This document shows, in pieces, positions 43,101-50,472 of a stretch of 64,000 nt of DNA. A program made the translations under genes and the position numbers. Positions within the stretch are counted from its first letter, which is position 1. Each line of letters opens with the position of its first letter. The notes under the pieces were generated by a model. The model was not told where the DNA came from. It worked only from the letters and a program-made list of their open reading frames with translations, and searched no databases. The DNA lies in assembly GCA_965263335.1 (NCBI GenBank), contig CBDHHE010000001.1:1860001-1924000 (forward strand), read 5' to 3'. Source of the stretch: Thermohalobaculum sp965263335. GTDB lineage: Bacteria > Pseudomonadota > Alphaproteobacteria > Rhodobacterales > Rhodobacteraceae.

Positions 43101-43359
43101 GCAGCCCTGCCCCGGCGCTGGGGAAGGTGGACAGTCGTCCGATGGTGGACTTGCCGGATGCCTCTTGGAAATAGCGCGTGATCAGCGTGGTCTTGCCGGT
43201 CCCGGCGCCACCGGTCAGGATCGCGATGGGAGCATTGCGCTCGACACCGACGCCGAACGTCTCGAAGCCACGCCGATGCTCGGTGGTCCAGTAAATGTGG
43301 TTGGAGTCGGGAAGAGGCTCGAATGGGTACCGATCGAAGCCGAAGTACTCTTTATACAT
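40117..43359 (-). CDS. Membrane AAA ATPase: ExeA/GspA-type domain, TM helix, Sel1-like and LytR_C/SPOR-like C-terminus
   Basis: A 1080-residue multi-domain protein. Residues 1-270 are an ExeA/GspA/MshM-type AAA domain (start YKEYFGFDRYPFEPLPDS; Walker A GGAGTGKTT at about 50; Walker B SVLIIDEAQ at about 124; sensor region VGRPKLRQRLARPEFRS). An acidic Ala-rich linker leads to one membrane helix (about 381-398, AAPIAAIAASVGAVVVAYEQ). A long low-complexity Asp/Ser/Ala region of about 420 residues follows. Then come one or two Sel1-like repeats (AISGHKRAAYYLGQIYETGD), a fibronectin-like segment, and a C-terminal alpha/beta domain resembling LytR_C or SPOR (VGNGVYYFYDEDREAAEAVV). The topology is ATPase inside, the rest in the periplasm. 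ExeA relatives assemble secretin-type machines; the role here is unknown. Confidence 0.8.
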   Translation of the reverse strand: MYKEYFGFDRYPFEPLPDSNHIYWTTEHRRGFETFGVGVERNAPIAILTGGAGTGKTTLITRYFQEASGKSTIGRLSTFPSAGAGLLHRTLTAFNQNPDCSSEAILLARLQDCLTDEFASGRSSVLIIDEAQEASDADFNDLGLLTNINDRADVQLMIALVGRPKLRQRLARPEFRSIAQRIGADFNLAAMSNSDAAGYVRHRLISAGGSENLFNSAALDEVYAATAGVPRAINTLCDRCLEVAFERRQKRISVRDVRAIASDLRTQGELAAPAAVHATQPERSSSTIAPATSIPEQPSGAAGLAGVAEEGGDATFVGASADAAGSRGASDWDGSAHSSLAGDAHDASQSDDRWLDPPTLMLAADEATTKPAKNPRSMKRAAPIAAIAASVGAVVVAYEQFDGEVWLDQLDVSAGPAVISEDREDLADDQTASLAPTQLEFAPADVFRSFASTDDGGFTRASFPPESELVGASMPPATSNALEPVALPAAFALIADRDAGVPGASADIGFSEPASAAASRTPMLAMGAATGFLEALDMEMRFAAPAASFDTRGAHLSPAIMRFGDSGLSAQVQDERSIDAMLGGLGADAPAFYTVQAAVAISHTSRLSADPKLDPKDFMFDEQLHVQVLLGVAQAEPPMLHDAGDDQLTASWIGAPPGLTRYTSVSAEFPSSADENVRAALAAVPDAPGLLGQYDRSVSADPSEPISEVATIASLDSAFTRVDSDQTSIAVAALNASADPAGRSASSTRSIAPATTPEFVLHLRSDEYRSLRNLFAMLWEDRPAPTPVETAAPERSATYFRTAVDIGMDDPTGAMINFARAAISGHKRAAYYLGQIYETGDGVPVNPSLARAWYQAVGSDERNAQRRLADLAAPRFEGRVEPPHLLLAERDDTTIAEFVWTSAQGADPSFYVIEIAAASGEGAIASYRSNVSAVRLPLPGAAKFWRVLAVDHAKSRYAASEWQEISGGAQSIAETTPQSSTDATLPIMLVAHPDQPDTDLAESLSAASGWPGVRLQTVAVDRSELVGNGVYYFYDEDREAAEAVVEALFPNAVTSVLKVSFAQPHEAPAPGEILVTLTGS

Positions 43360-43975
43360 TCCAAGTCAGCCCGCCGCGACAGCCTACTCTCGGACAAACT
43401 CGCTGGATCGACGTTACTGCCGCACCCAACTACCGAGTGGCATTTCACACAATGCAACTCCCTTGAGTTGATTACCTCTCTCAGAGAGAAAACAGAACTC
43501 CAAGTCCCTGAGATTTCATTGACTTTAGTCGAAAGTGCTCAAAACCACAAGCGAACCGGCGAACTCTGCAAGCTTCCGGGGTTCTCTGATAGACAGCTGC
43601 GACTTTGACGTCTTTTGCTCAACTTAGGGGGCAGCAAGACAGGTGAGGACTCTCGCTTCGCTTTATGGTGGCCGATCTCGGTACGGCGCTTTCGTCCAGT
43701 TTTGATTCGGTCCCCCGAGCAGGATCGGTCGCAGTCGCCGGGAGTGAACCGTCACACACACGGGGCGAGGCGATGCGTGGGTGCCAGCGCCCGGTGCCGC
43801 ACAGGTCGTCCTTTGCGTCGCAGAGCCCACCCTCAATTTTGTCTTCGGGAGCGACCGCGGCCTTGCGAACACGTCCGGTCCAGCAGGCAACGACCGATGG
43901 TCAGCGAGCTAAGATCGCGCAGGGAACCCGAGATGCCCTTCATTGAAACGAGGCAGAACCGGGGGGCGTCGGTGG
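43360..43975. other. 616-bp gene-less stretch between the AAA ATPase and TetR genes
   Basis: No open frame shows gene-like sequence. Two small perfect dyads lie near the ATPase start: AACTC-CCTT-GAGTT at 43456-43469 and TCTCTC-A-GAGAGA at 43477-43489. They are possible operator sites for the ATPase gene promoter. The rest (43500-43975) gave nothing I could identify. Confidence 0.4.
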
Positions 43976-44623
43976 CTACTGCGTCGGATCGAGCGCGCTG
44001 CCGATGCGGTCGAACATGTGCTGCAGCAGCGCGTCTCGCTCGGGGTCTTCAATGCCAATGGTTTCAACGGCGTTCGAATGCAGGATCGAAACGATCCCAT
44101 GCAACGCAGCCCAGACGAAGAAGGCGTCGAGCCGTGCCTGCGCCGGCCCATGCCGGGTCGGTTTGATCTGCATCGTGCCGAGCCTGTTCTCAAGCAGTTC
44201 GAATGCCTTGCGCGCCTTTGCCAGTTGCTGAGCGTCGGCAGCGTCCACAGGAAAGACGCGCGCAAACAGCAGCTCGTACTTCAATGGGTGCGCAAAAGCG
44301 TAGTCGAAGAAGCGGACACCGATGTTCCCGAGATCGGTGAAGGCGCGCTCGGATTCAGGCCGGTCCTCAAGATGATCGGTGAACTCGTCGTGAAGCCTCG
44401 ACACCAGCTCGGCAAGGATGTGGTCTCTGCTCTCGAAGTGCTTGTAGGGCGCTTGATGGGAGATGCCGAGCCTCCTCGCCACCGCCCGCAGGCTGAGTTT
44501 GTCGATGCCATCCTGCTCGATGATCTTCAGCGCTTCGGCAAGCAGCGCATCTCGGGTCGACGAAGGTTTCGACAGCTCGGCCCCGTCTCCTTCTGACTCT
44601 GATCGATCGTTCGTTTTCGGAAT
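43976..44623 (-). CDS. TetR-family transcriptional repressor (non-standard ATT start or 5' frameshift)
   Basis: A TetR protein of about 215 residues when read from ATT at 44623. The helix-turn-helix is complete in this frame (RDALLAEALKIIEQDGIDKL, SLRAVARRLGISHQAPYKHF), and the C-terminal effector domain follows (about 150 residues). The only standard start codon in frame is GTG 44482, which would delete half the DNA-binding domain. AAGGGGAG at 44632-44639 is 8 bp from the ATT. A GTG at 44628-44630 opens a different frame (MTDSENERS), so a one-base frameshift or sequence error near 44600 is the other explanation. It is divergent from the membrane protein/acylase operon that it probably represses. 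Confidence 0.7.
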   Translation of the reverse strand: MPKTNDRSESEGDGAELSKPSSTRDALLAEALKIIEQDGIDKLSLRAVARRLGISHQAPYKHFESRDHILAELVSRLHDEFTDHLEDRPESERAFTDLGNIGVRFFDYAFAHPLKYELLFARVFPVDAADAQQLAKARKAFELLENRLGTMQIKPTRHGPAQARLDAFFVWAALHGIVSILHSNAVETIGIEDPERDALLQHMFDRIGSALDPTQ

Positions 44624-44647
44624 CTGTCACACTCCCCTTGCCGATTG

Positions 44648-44662
44648 GTAGACAGCGTCTAC
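44648..44662. promoter_or_regulatory. TetR operator 1
   Basis: GTAGACAGCGTCTAC is a perfect 6-3-6 inverted repeat located 25 bp from the TetR coding start and 37 bp before the membrane protein start. A second, near-identical copy lies 23 bp downstream. Twin palindromes of this size between divergent genes are typical TetR-family operators. Confidence 0.7.
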
Positions 44663-44670
44663 TTTCGTGG

Positions 44671-44685
44671 GTAGATGGTGTCTAC
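44671..44685. promoter_or_regulatory. TetR operator 2
   Basis: GTAGATGGTGTCTAC repeats operator 1 with one mismatch in the left arm. Its centre is 23 bp from that of operator 1, about two helical turns, so two TetR dimers could bind the same face of the DNA. It lies 13 bp before the start codon of the membrane protein gene at 44699. Confidence 0.65.
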
Positions 44686-44698
44686 CGAGAGGCATGAT

Positions 44699-45385
44699 AT
44701 GATCTTTTCGCCAATCTCTGAAGCGGTCGTGCTCTTCGCCGTGCCAGCGGTTTTCTGGCACATGATGATGATCCAGTACGCGGGGCGCGTGCCGCTGCGC
44801 CAGGCCATCGTCACCGGCGCCATCATCCTGCTCTGGACGATCTATGCGTGGATTGCGGCACGTACCGGCTTTGATCGAGCGCTGTTCGGCGGATTTCCGG
44901 GTCTCCCGGTTGTGTATGTGCTTGTCGCCGGGCTCGTCGCCTGGCGATTCCGTGAAACGCTTCTGGGCGACGGCGTCCCGCAGCAATTGCTGATCGCGCT
45001 TCAACTTTTCCGACCCATCGGGCTGATCTTCGTCTTCGAGCACCACCGCGGCACACTGCCCGGGATCTTCGCCCACACCGCGGGATGGGGCGATTTGCTT
45101 GCCGGGCTCGTCGCATGCGCTGTGCTGATCCGCTATCCGACCGGCAAGGTACCCGACGGGGCGGTGCTGCTGGTCGCAACGATTGGGCTCGCCGATTTCG
45201 CTTCGGCCTTCTTCTTCGGCTTCACCAGTTCGGCCACGCCCATCCAGCTTTTCGCATTCGACAACCCGAACCCGGTCATCGAGTACCCGCTCGGCCTGAT
45301 CCCGATGTTCCTTGTCCCCTATGCCATCATTGCGCACCTTCTTTCGATCGCCCAGATGCGCCGCAATCGCGGAGGGGCGAGATGA
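44699..45385 (+). CDS. Multi-pass membrane protein of unknown function
   Basis: A 228-residue protein with about seven hydrophobic segments, starting at ATG 44699 with GAGAGGC just upstream. Earlier ATGs at 44675 and 44694 either lie in the operator or are followed by a stop. Features include FWHMMMIQYAGRVPLRQA near the N-terminus and IFVFEHHRGTLPGIFAHTAG in the middle, where His/Glu residues could bind metal or ligand. I do not recognise a named family. It overlaps the acylase gene by 4 bp (ATGA), so it is controlled by the same TetR operators. It may export or sense the acylase substrate. Confidence 0.7.
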   Translation: MIFSPISEAVVLFAVPAVFWHMMMIQYAGRVPLRQAIVTGAIILLWTIYAWIAARTGFDRALFGGFPGLPVVYVLVAGLVAWRFRETLLGDGVPQQLLIALQLFRPIGLIFVFEHHRGTLPGIFAHTAGWGDLLAGLVACAVLIRYPTGKVPDGAVLLVATIGLADFASAFFFGFTSSATPIQLFAFDNPNPVIEYPLGLIPMFLVPYAIIAHLLSIAQMRRNRGGAR

Positions 45386-47715
45386 TGGCGCGGCATGCCG
45401 GAAGAGCCCCGAGACGGCAATGGATGGGCGCCTTGCGCGCGCTGATCCGGATGCTCGGCGCAACCTCTCTCGTCACGAGCTGCGCCGTACTCACGCCTCT
45501 GCCCAAGCCCGCCACGCTCGATCAGCGTCTTTCGGCCTTTCCGACCGAGGGCGTCCCGGTTGAGCGACCGGTGACGGTCCGATGGAACAGGTTTCAGGTT
45601 CCCTACATCGAGGCGCAGACCGATGCCGATGCCGCCTTCGTGCTGGGCATGACCCATGCGCACCTGCGGCTTGGGCAGATGGCCATCGTGCGACGCATCA
45701 TTCAGGGACGATTGTCGGAATCGGCCAGCATCTTCACCGTCGAGCTGGACGCGGCCATACGGACGTTCGACGTCTACCGGGCTGTGGATGAGATCTATCA
45801 GAGCCTGCCGCCCGAGACGAAACTCTGGATGGACCGCTATGTTGCCGGCGTAAACCACTATGCCGCGCGCTTGCCGGACACCTGGCGTCCGCATGAATTC
45901 GATGTCGCCGGCATCGAATGGGAGCCCTGGACGGCGCAGGACACATTGGCGCTCGGCCGAGCGGCGGGCGTCGATCTCAACTGGACATATCTTCTGGAAA
46001 TGCTGCAGATCGGGGACCGCGAGCTGCGCAATCGGATCGCCGCAAGACTTCTTGACTCCGGGCAGAGAGGGGCCGTGTCCTATGGGACGGCATTTTCACA
46101 TTTGTCGCCGGAGAGCGCGGTCAGGCGCTTTGCAGAGTTCGCGGCACGAAACGGCCGCTCCGGAAGCAACAGCATAGCGATAGGATCCGCCCGAAGCGCG
46201 ACAGGCGCGCCATTGATGGCCAACGATCCACACCTGGCATTTCTGTTCCCGAACGCGTGGATGATCGTCGGGCTTCGATCCCCCAGCTACCGGGCCGTGG
46301 GTATGATGGTGCCGGGCACGCCGGTCTTCGGGTTCGGGCGCAACGAGACGCTTGCGTGGGGCGGGACGAACCTGCGGGCCACGACCAGCCAGTTTGTGGA
46401 TGTCAGTGGTCTGCCCGCCGCCGCCTTCGACACCGAAGAGGCGAAGATCGGCGTCCGGTACTGGCTCGACAGTGCGGTGCGGGTTCGCCGCTCGGCCTAT
46501 GGTCCCGTCATCTCTGATCTGGACCTGGCGCCTGATGCGGGCCCTGACTTCGCTCTGCGTTGGACCGGCCACACGCCGACCGACGAGACCACCGCGCTGC
46601 TTGGCGCGATGAAGGCCCCGACGGTCGAGGAATTCCGCCAGTCCGTCGCCGGGTTCGCCTTCCCGCCGCAAACCTTTCTCGTCGCGGATGCCGAAGGCGG
46701 CCTCGCGGGGCTGATCGCCGCCAAGGTCCCCGCGCGTGATCCAGCGGGCGGCTATCCGATCCTCGTCTCACCAGAGCAATCCGATGCCGATTGGCGCGGT
46801 GTCTTTACGGGTCCGGATCTTCCCTCGGTGACTGATCCAGCCGAGGGATACCTGGTCTCGGCGAACAATCGACCCGCGCCCAGTCCTGCGCGTCCCTATG
46901 GCGGCGTGTTTCCGCAGGACGAACGAGTCCGCCGGCTGCGGGCTTTGGTTCTGGGAAAGGAGAAGATTGCGGTCAGCGATCTGACGGCGTTTCAGCAGGA
47001 CATCGTCTCGCCGCTGAGCCTGGAACTGATCGCAGCTCTGCGCAACGATCTCACGGGTGCCGGTACCGGACTTGCGCAGAGTGAAGCCGTCAACCTGATC
47101 CTCGGTTGGGACGGCGGATACCGAGCCGACAGCCGGGCCGCACGCGTGTTCGAGGCGCTGCTCACGCGCCTCGCGCCCGAGACCTATGCCGCGCTGGGTG
47201 AGGCCCGCGCGTACCAGGCGTACGAAGCGCTCGGCCGGACTCGCACCTTTCTGGTCGAGGACTTCGCCCGTCTGACATCCGCCCAAAGAGAACAGGTGAT
47301 CGGGCGCGCACTCGATGATGCCGGAGAGGCCGCCAGCTCCGGAGAGACCTGGGGCGACATCCACCGCTTGCGCATCGCCCATGTTCTCGGCCAAGCGCCG
47401 CTCATCGGCGGACGATACCTCATCGAAGATCTTCCGGCACCGGGCAGCCGCGAGACCGTCTTGAAATCGGATCACCCTCTGACATCTGAGCGCCACGACA
47501 CCTTCTTCGGATCGCAATCGCGACACATCTCGGACCTCTCGGATCTGGACGAGAACTATTTCCTGCTTCTCGGCGGGCAAGATGGATGGATCAACAGCGA
47601 GAACTTTGCAGATCAGGTGGCGCTCTGGCAGCGCGGAGGCTTCATCCGAATGCCATTGCGCACGGACAGCGTGCGCAACCGCTTCCCGCACGTGTTGTCC
47701 ATCACTCCGCGATAG
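45382..47715 (+). CDS. Penicillin acylase/AHL acylase family Ntn-hydrolase, predicted lipoprotein
   Basis: A 777-residue Ntn-hydrolase. The signal sequence carries a lipobox (ATSLVTSC), giving a lipid-anchored periplasmic protein. The alpha chain begins around VTVRWNRFQVPYIEAQTDAD. The processing site and nucleophile serine are in NGRSGSNSIAIG, starting the beta chain (SNSIAIGSARSATGAPLMAN, then DPHLAF). Members cleave amide-linked acyl groups from penicillins, cephalosporins, acyl-homoserine lactones or acylated siderophores. The start at ATG 45382 overlaps the previous stop. TetR control of an acylase suggests induction by the acylated compound or its fatty acid. Confidence 0.87.
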   Translation: MMARHAGRAPRRQWMGALRALIRMLGATSLVTSCAVLTPLPKPATLDQRLSAFPTEGVPVERPVTVRWNRFQVPYIEAQTDADAAFVLGMTHAHLRLGQMAIVRRIIQGRLSESASIFTVELDAAIRTFDVYRAVDEIYQSLPPETKLWMDRYVAGVNHYAARLPDTWRPHEFDVAGIEWEPWTAQDTLALGRAAGVDLNWTYLLEMLQIGDRELRNRIAARLLDSGQRGAVSYGTAFSHLSPESAVRRFAEFAARNGRSGSNSIAIGSARSATGAPLMANDPHLAFLFPNAWMIVGLRSPSYRAVGMMVPGTPVFGFGRNETLAWGGTNLRATTSQFVDVSGLPAAAFDTEEAKIGVRYWLDSAVRVRRSAYGPVISDLDLAPDAGPDFALRWTGHTPTDETTALLGAMKAPTVEEFRQSVAGFAFPPQTFLVADAEGGLAGLIAAKVPARDPAGGYPILVSPEQSDADWRGVFTGPDLPSVTDPAEGYLVSANNRPAPSPARPYGGVFPQDERVRRLRALVLGKEKIAVSDLTAFQQDIVSPLSLELIAALRNDLTGAGTGLAQSEAVNLILGWDGGYRADSRAARVFEALLTRLAPETYAALGEARAYQAYEALGRTRTFLVEDFARLTSAQREQVIGRALDDAGEAASSGETWGDIHRLRIAHVLGQAPLIGGRYLIEDLPAPGSRETVLKSDHPLTSERHDTFFGSQSRHISDLSDLDENYFLLLGGQDGWINSENFADQVALWQRGGFIRMPLRTDSVRNRFPHVLSITPR

Positions 47716-47998
47716 GGTCATACACTCAGATGCGGGTGCCCGGGCGCTTGTGCGCCGAGTTCGCAGCTCGACAAGGCCGCCTTCGCAACCAAACTTGTTG
47801 CGAGATTCGGCAGCCCTGCGGCGAGTTTTTCCTCGTCCGCTCCCAGAATGTGGCCAGCGACGATGTCTCAGGCGATGACGGCGCACCGGACCTGAGCTGA
47901 TGCGCCGCGCGCTTGCGGCGACGACCCCACTTGACGCCCATTCATCTTCCTCGATACGCAACATTATAACATTCAAACCCATCCGAGGGAGATTCCAA

Positions 47999-49522
47999 AT
48001 GGTAAAGCCAGCCAGCGCGGCTGTCCTTGGTGCAGCGCTCCTCCTGCCACTCTGCGTCGCAGCGCAGGATGTCGAATCAGTCAGGATTGCCGCTCCTTGG
48101 GAGGTGGCAAGTTTTGATCCTGCGGTCTCGGGGTTCGCCATTCAGAAGCTGGAGATCATGGAGAATCTCGTTGATGCGGACGTGTCTGGCAAACTTCGTC
48201 CGGGGCTCGCGACGTCCTGGGAGGTCTCTCCTGACGGGCTGAAGTGGACATTCGATCTGCGCGACGGAGTCAGCTTCCATGATGGCACCCCCTTCGATGC
48301 CGAGGCCGCCACACAGGCGCTGACCCGTGCGTGGGAGCAGCCTGGGGTCCTGTCGAAAGCGCCCGTGACCGGCGTGTCTTCCGGCGACGGCACCGTGATC
48401 TTTGATCTTGAGCGGCCCTTTGCGGCGCTCCCCTCGCTGCTTGCGCACGCAACGACCATCATTGCGTCGCCGACATCATTTGACGACGACGGCAATCCGT
48501 CAGAACTGATCGGCACCGGCCCCTTCAAGGTAGTGGCGTTCACGCCACCGCAAAGCATCGATCTGGCGCGCAACGACACCTATTGGGGCGATGCGCCAGA
48601 GATCGAGGCGGTCAGCTACCTCGCGGCGGGTCGCGCAGAGACCCGTGCATTGCTGGCGGAGAGCGGTGATGCGGACATGGTCTTCACGCTCGACCCCTCC
48701 GGGTATGCTCGTCTGAGCGGCTTGGAGACGGTCAAAACCCTCGCCGTGCCGATCCCGCGGGTGGTCACCCTGAAAGTGAACGCGGGTCATCCGTTCTTCG
48801 AGGATCCGCGTGCCCGCCAAGCGCTGAGCCTGGCGATCAATCGCGACGGGATTGCGACCGCAATCACCCGGTTTCCCGAATCCGCGGCGGGCCAGCTCTT
48901 CCCGCCGGCGCTGGATACATGGCACGCGCCGTCGCTGCCAACCCTCGCCCATGACGTGCCTGCTGCGAAGGCACTTCTGACCGAACTCGGCTGGGCCGCA
49001 GGAGAGGATGGCATCCTCGTCAAAGACGGTGAGCGGTTCTCGATTCTGCTCCGCACCTTCCCCGACCGGCCCGAACTGCCTTTGATCGCGGCCGCCCTGC
49101 AGGACATGTGGAAAGAGATCGGCGTCGAGCTCGAGGTCAGCGTTGCCAACTACTCCGAGATCCCGGCGGGGCATCAGGACGGCACGCTGCATGTGGCACT
49201 CTACGCGCGCAACTACGGCCTGACGCCGGACCCGGTTGGCACCGTCCTCCAGGACTTCGGCAAAGGTGGCGGTGATTGGGGCGCCATGGGCTGGGACAAC
49301 CCCGAGGTGGCAGCCGCGCTGAACGACATCGCGGCGACATCTGACGATGATGCACGCAGGCTCAACATCGCGAAGGTCGCAAGCATCATTCACGAGGAAC
49401 TGCCGGTGATCCCTATCGTCTGGTATCAGCACACGGTGTCCATCGCATCCGGTCTGGAAGGCGTGGTCATTGATCCGCTGCAGCGCAGCTATGGCCTGAG
49501 CAAGGTCTCCTGGACCAAATGA
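47999..49522 (+). CDS. Family-5 ABC substrate-binding protein (nickel/peptide type)
   Basis: A 507-residue periplasmic receptor with a Sec signal peptide (KPASAAVLGAALLLPLCVAA). Family-5 signatures are DGLKWTFDLRDGVSFHDGTP and LIGTGPFKVVAF. ATG 47999 is preceded by GAGGGAG. The four-gene operon (receptor, two permeases, fused ATPase) has the arrangement of nickel, metallophore or small-peptide importers. The sequence is nearer the NikA/CntA side than to DppA in its compact size, but no metal ligand can be read with confidence. The permease gene starts inside its stop (ATGA). Confidence 0.85.
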   Translation: MVKPASAAVLGAALLLPLCVAAQDVESVRIAAPWEVASFDPAVSGFAIQKLEIMENLVDADVSGKLRPGLATSWEVSPDGLKWTFDLRDGVSFHDGTPFDAEAATQALTRAWEQPGVLSKAPVTGVSSGDGTVIFDLERPFAALPSLLAHATTIIASPTSFDDDGNPSELIGTGPFKVVAFTPPQSIDLARNDTYWGDAPEIEAVSYLAAGRAETRALLAESGDADMVFTLDPSGYARLSGLETVKTLAVPIPRVVTLKVNAGHPFFEDPRARQALSLAINRDGIATAITRFPESAAGQLFPPALDTWHAPSLPTLAHDVPAAKALLTELGWAAGEDGILVKDGERFSILLRTFPDRPELPLIAAALQDMWKEIGVELEVSVANYSEIPAGHQDGTLHVALYARNYGLTPDPVGTVLQDFGKGGGDWGAMGWDNPEVAAALNDIAATSDDDARRLNIAKVASIIHEELPVIPIVWYQHTVSIASGLEGVVIDPLQRSYGLSKVSWTK

Positions 49523-50472
49523 CGGCGGCCAGATCAGTTCTTGTTGTTCTCGCCCAGCGCGGACTGCAAGCGCTGATCGTGGCGGTTATCGTCGGGCTTA
49601 TAAGCTTTGCGATGATGCAGGCACTGCCCGGCGACGCCGCCTACCGTATTGCCGCGGGCCGCTACGGCTATGACATGATGGATGCCGCCGCTGCCGACGC
49701 AGTTCGGGCGGAGCTGGGTTTGGATCGTCACTGGCTGGCACAACTGTTCGCCTGGCTCGGCGAGCTCGCGCAGTTCAACCTGGGCCGGTCGCTCGTCTAC
49801 GGCACGCCGGTGGTCGATGAGATCGCCACGCAGTTGGGGTTCTCTCTGCTGCTGGCACTGGGCGCGGTGATTGTCTCCGTTCTCATCGCCCTGCCTCTGG
49901 GCATCGCCGCGGGACTGAACCCTGGTGGCTTGATCGACCGGACGACACTCGCGCTTTCGATCTGTTTACGCGCCATTCCGGCCTTTGCCCTCGGGGTGGT
50001 CCTGGTGCTCGTGTTCGCCGTCCACCTCAAATTCCTGCCGGTGGCGGGGTTTCGCGGGCCGGAACACCTGATCTTGCCTTCGCTCACGCTGGGCCTTGGT
50101 CTCGCCGCCGTCTCGAACCGTGTCGTCCGTGATGCCGTTGCCGAGGCGATGGCCTCGGAATGGCAGCTCTTCTCGCGCACGAAAGGTCTCTCTGCGCGCA
50201 CGACCGTTCTGCGCCATGTCATTCGCAACGCCTCGCTGCCGGTGGTTGCCTATGTCGGCGTGCAGATGGCGTATCTGATCGAGGGCGTGGTGATCGTCGA
50301 GACGGTTTTTGCCTGGCCCGGCATCGGGCACGCGCTGGTCCATGCGATCTTCTCGCGTGACATTGCGATGGTCCAGGGCACGGCGTTGACCCTGGGACTG
50401 ATCTTCGTGGCGCTCAATCTGGTGATTGATCTGGCATGCCGCGGGATCGATCCCAGGACCCGGACCACATGA
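49519..50472 (+). CDS. ABC transporter permease, DppB/NikB-like
   Basis: A 317-residue inner-membrane permease with six helices. It has an N-terminal helix (ALIVAVIVGLISFAMMQALP), the RAELGLDRHWLAQLFAWLGE periplasmic segment, and an EAA loop (TKGLSARTTVLRHVIRNASL). It overlaps both neighbours by 4 bp. It partners the next gene product to form the channel of this nickel/peptide-type importer. Confidence 0.88.
   Translation: MTAARSVLVVLAQRGLQALIVAVIVGLISFAMMQALPGDAAYRIAAGRYGYDMMDAAAADAVRAELGLDRHWLAQLFAWLGELAQFNLGRSLVYGTPVVDEIATQLGFSLLLALGAVIVSVLIALPLGIAAGLNPGGLIDRTTLALSICLRAIPAFALGVVLVLVFAVHLKFLPVAGFRGPEHLILPSLTLGLGLAAVSNRVVRDAVAEAMASEWQLFSRTKGLSARTTVLRHVIRNASLPVVAYVGVQMAYLIEGVVIVETVFAWPGIGHALVHAIFSRDIAMVQGTALTLGLIFVALNLVIDLACRGIDPRTRTT

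Noticed and set aside
43615..44166. 183-residue plus-strand frame between the AAA ATPase and TetR genes
   Set aside because: It is Arg-rich, overlaps the TetR gene antisense and has no recognisable domain or ribosome site.
44367..44630. GTG-started frame beginning MTDSENERS upstream of the TetR gene
   Set aside because: It overlaps the TetR helix-turn-helix in another frame, becomes Arg-rich noise after a few residues, and its GTG is too close to the ribosome site; recorded instead as a start-site puzzle.
46768..48141. 457-residue minus-strand frame over the acylase gene
   Set aside because: It lies opposite the well-supported acylase and receptor genes and shows no domain; it is a shadow of GC-rich coding sequence.
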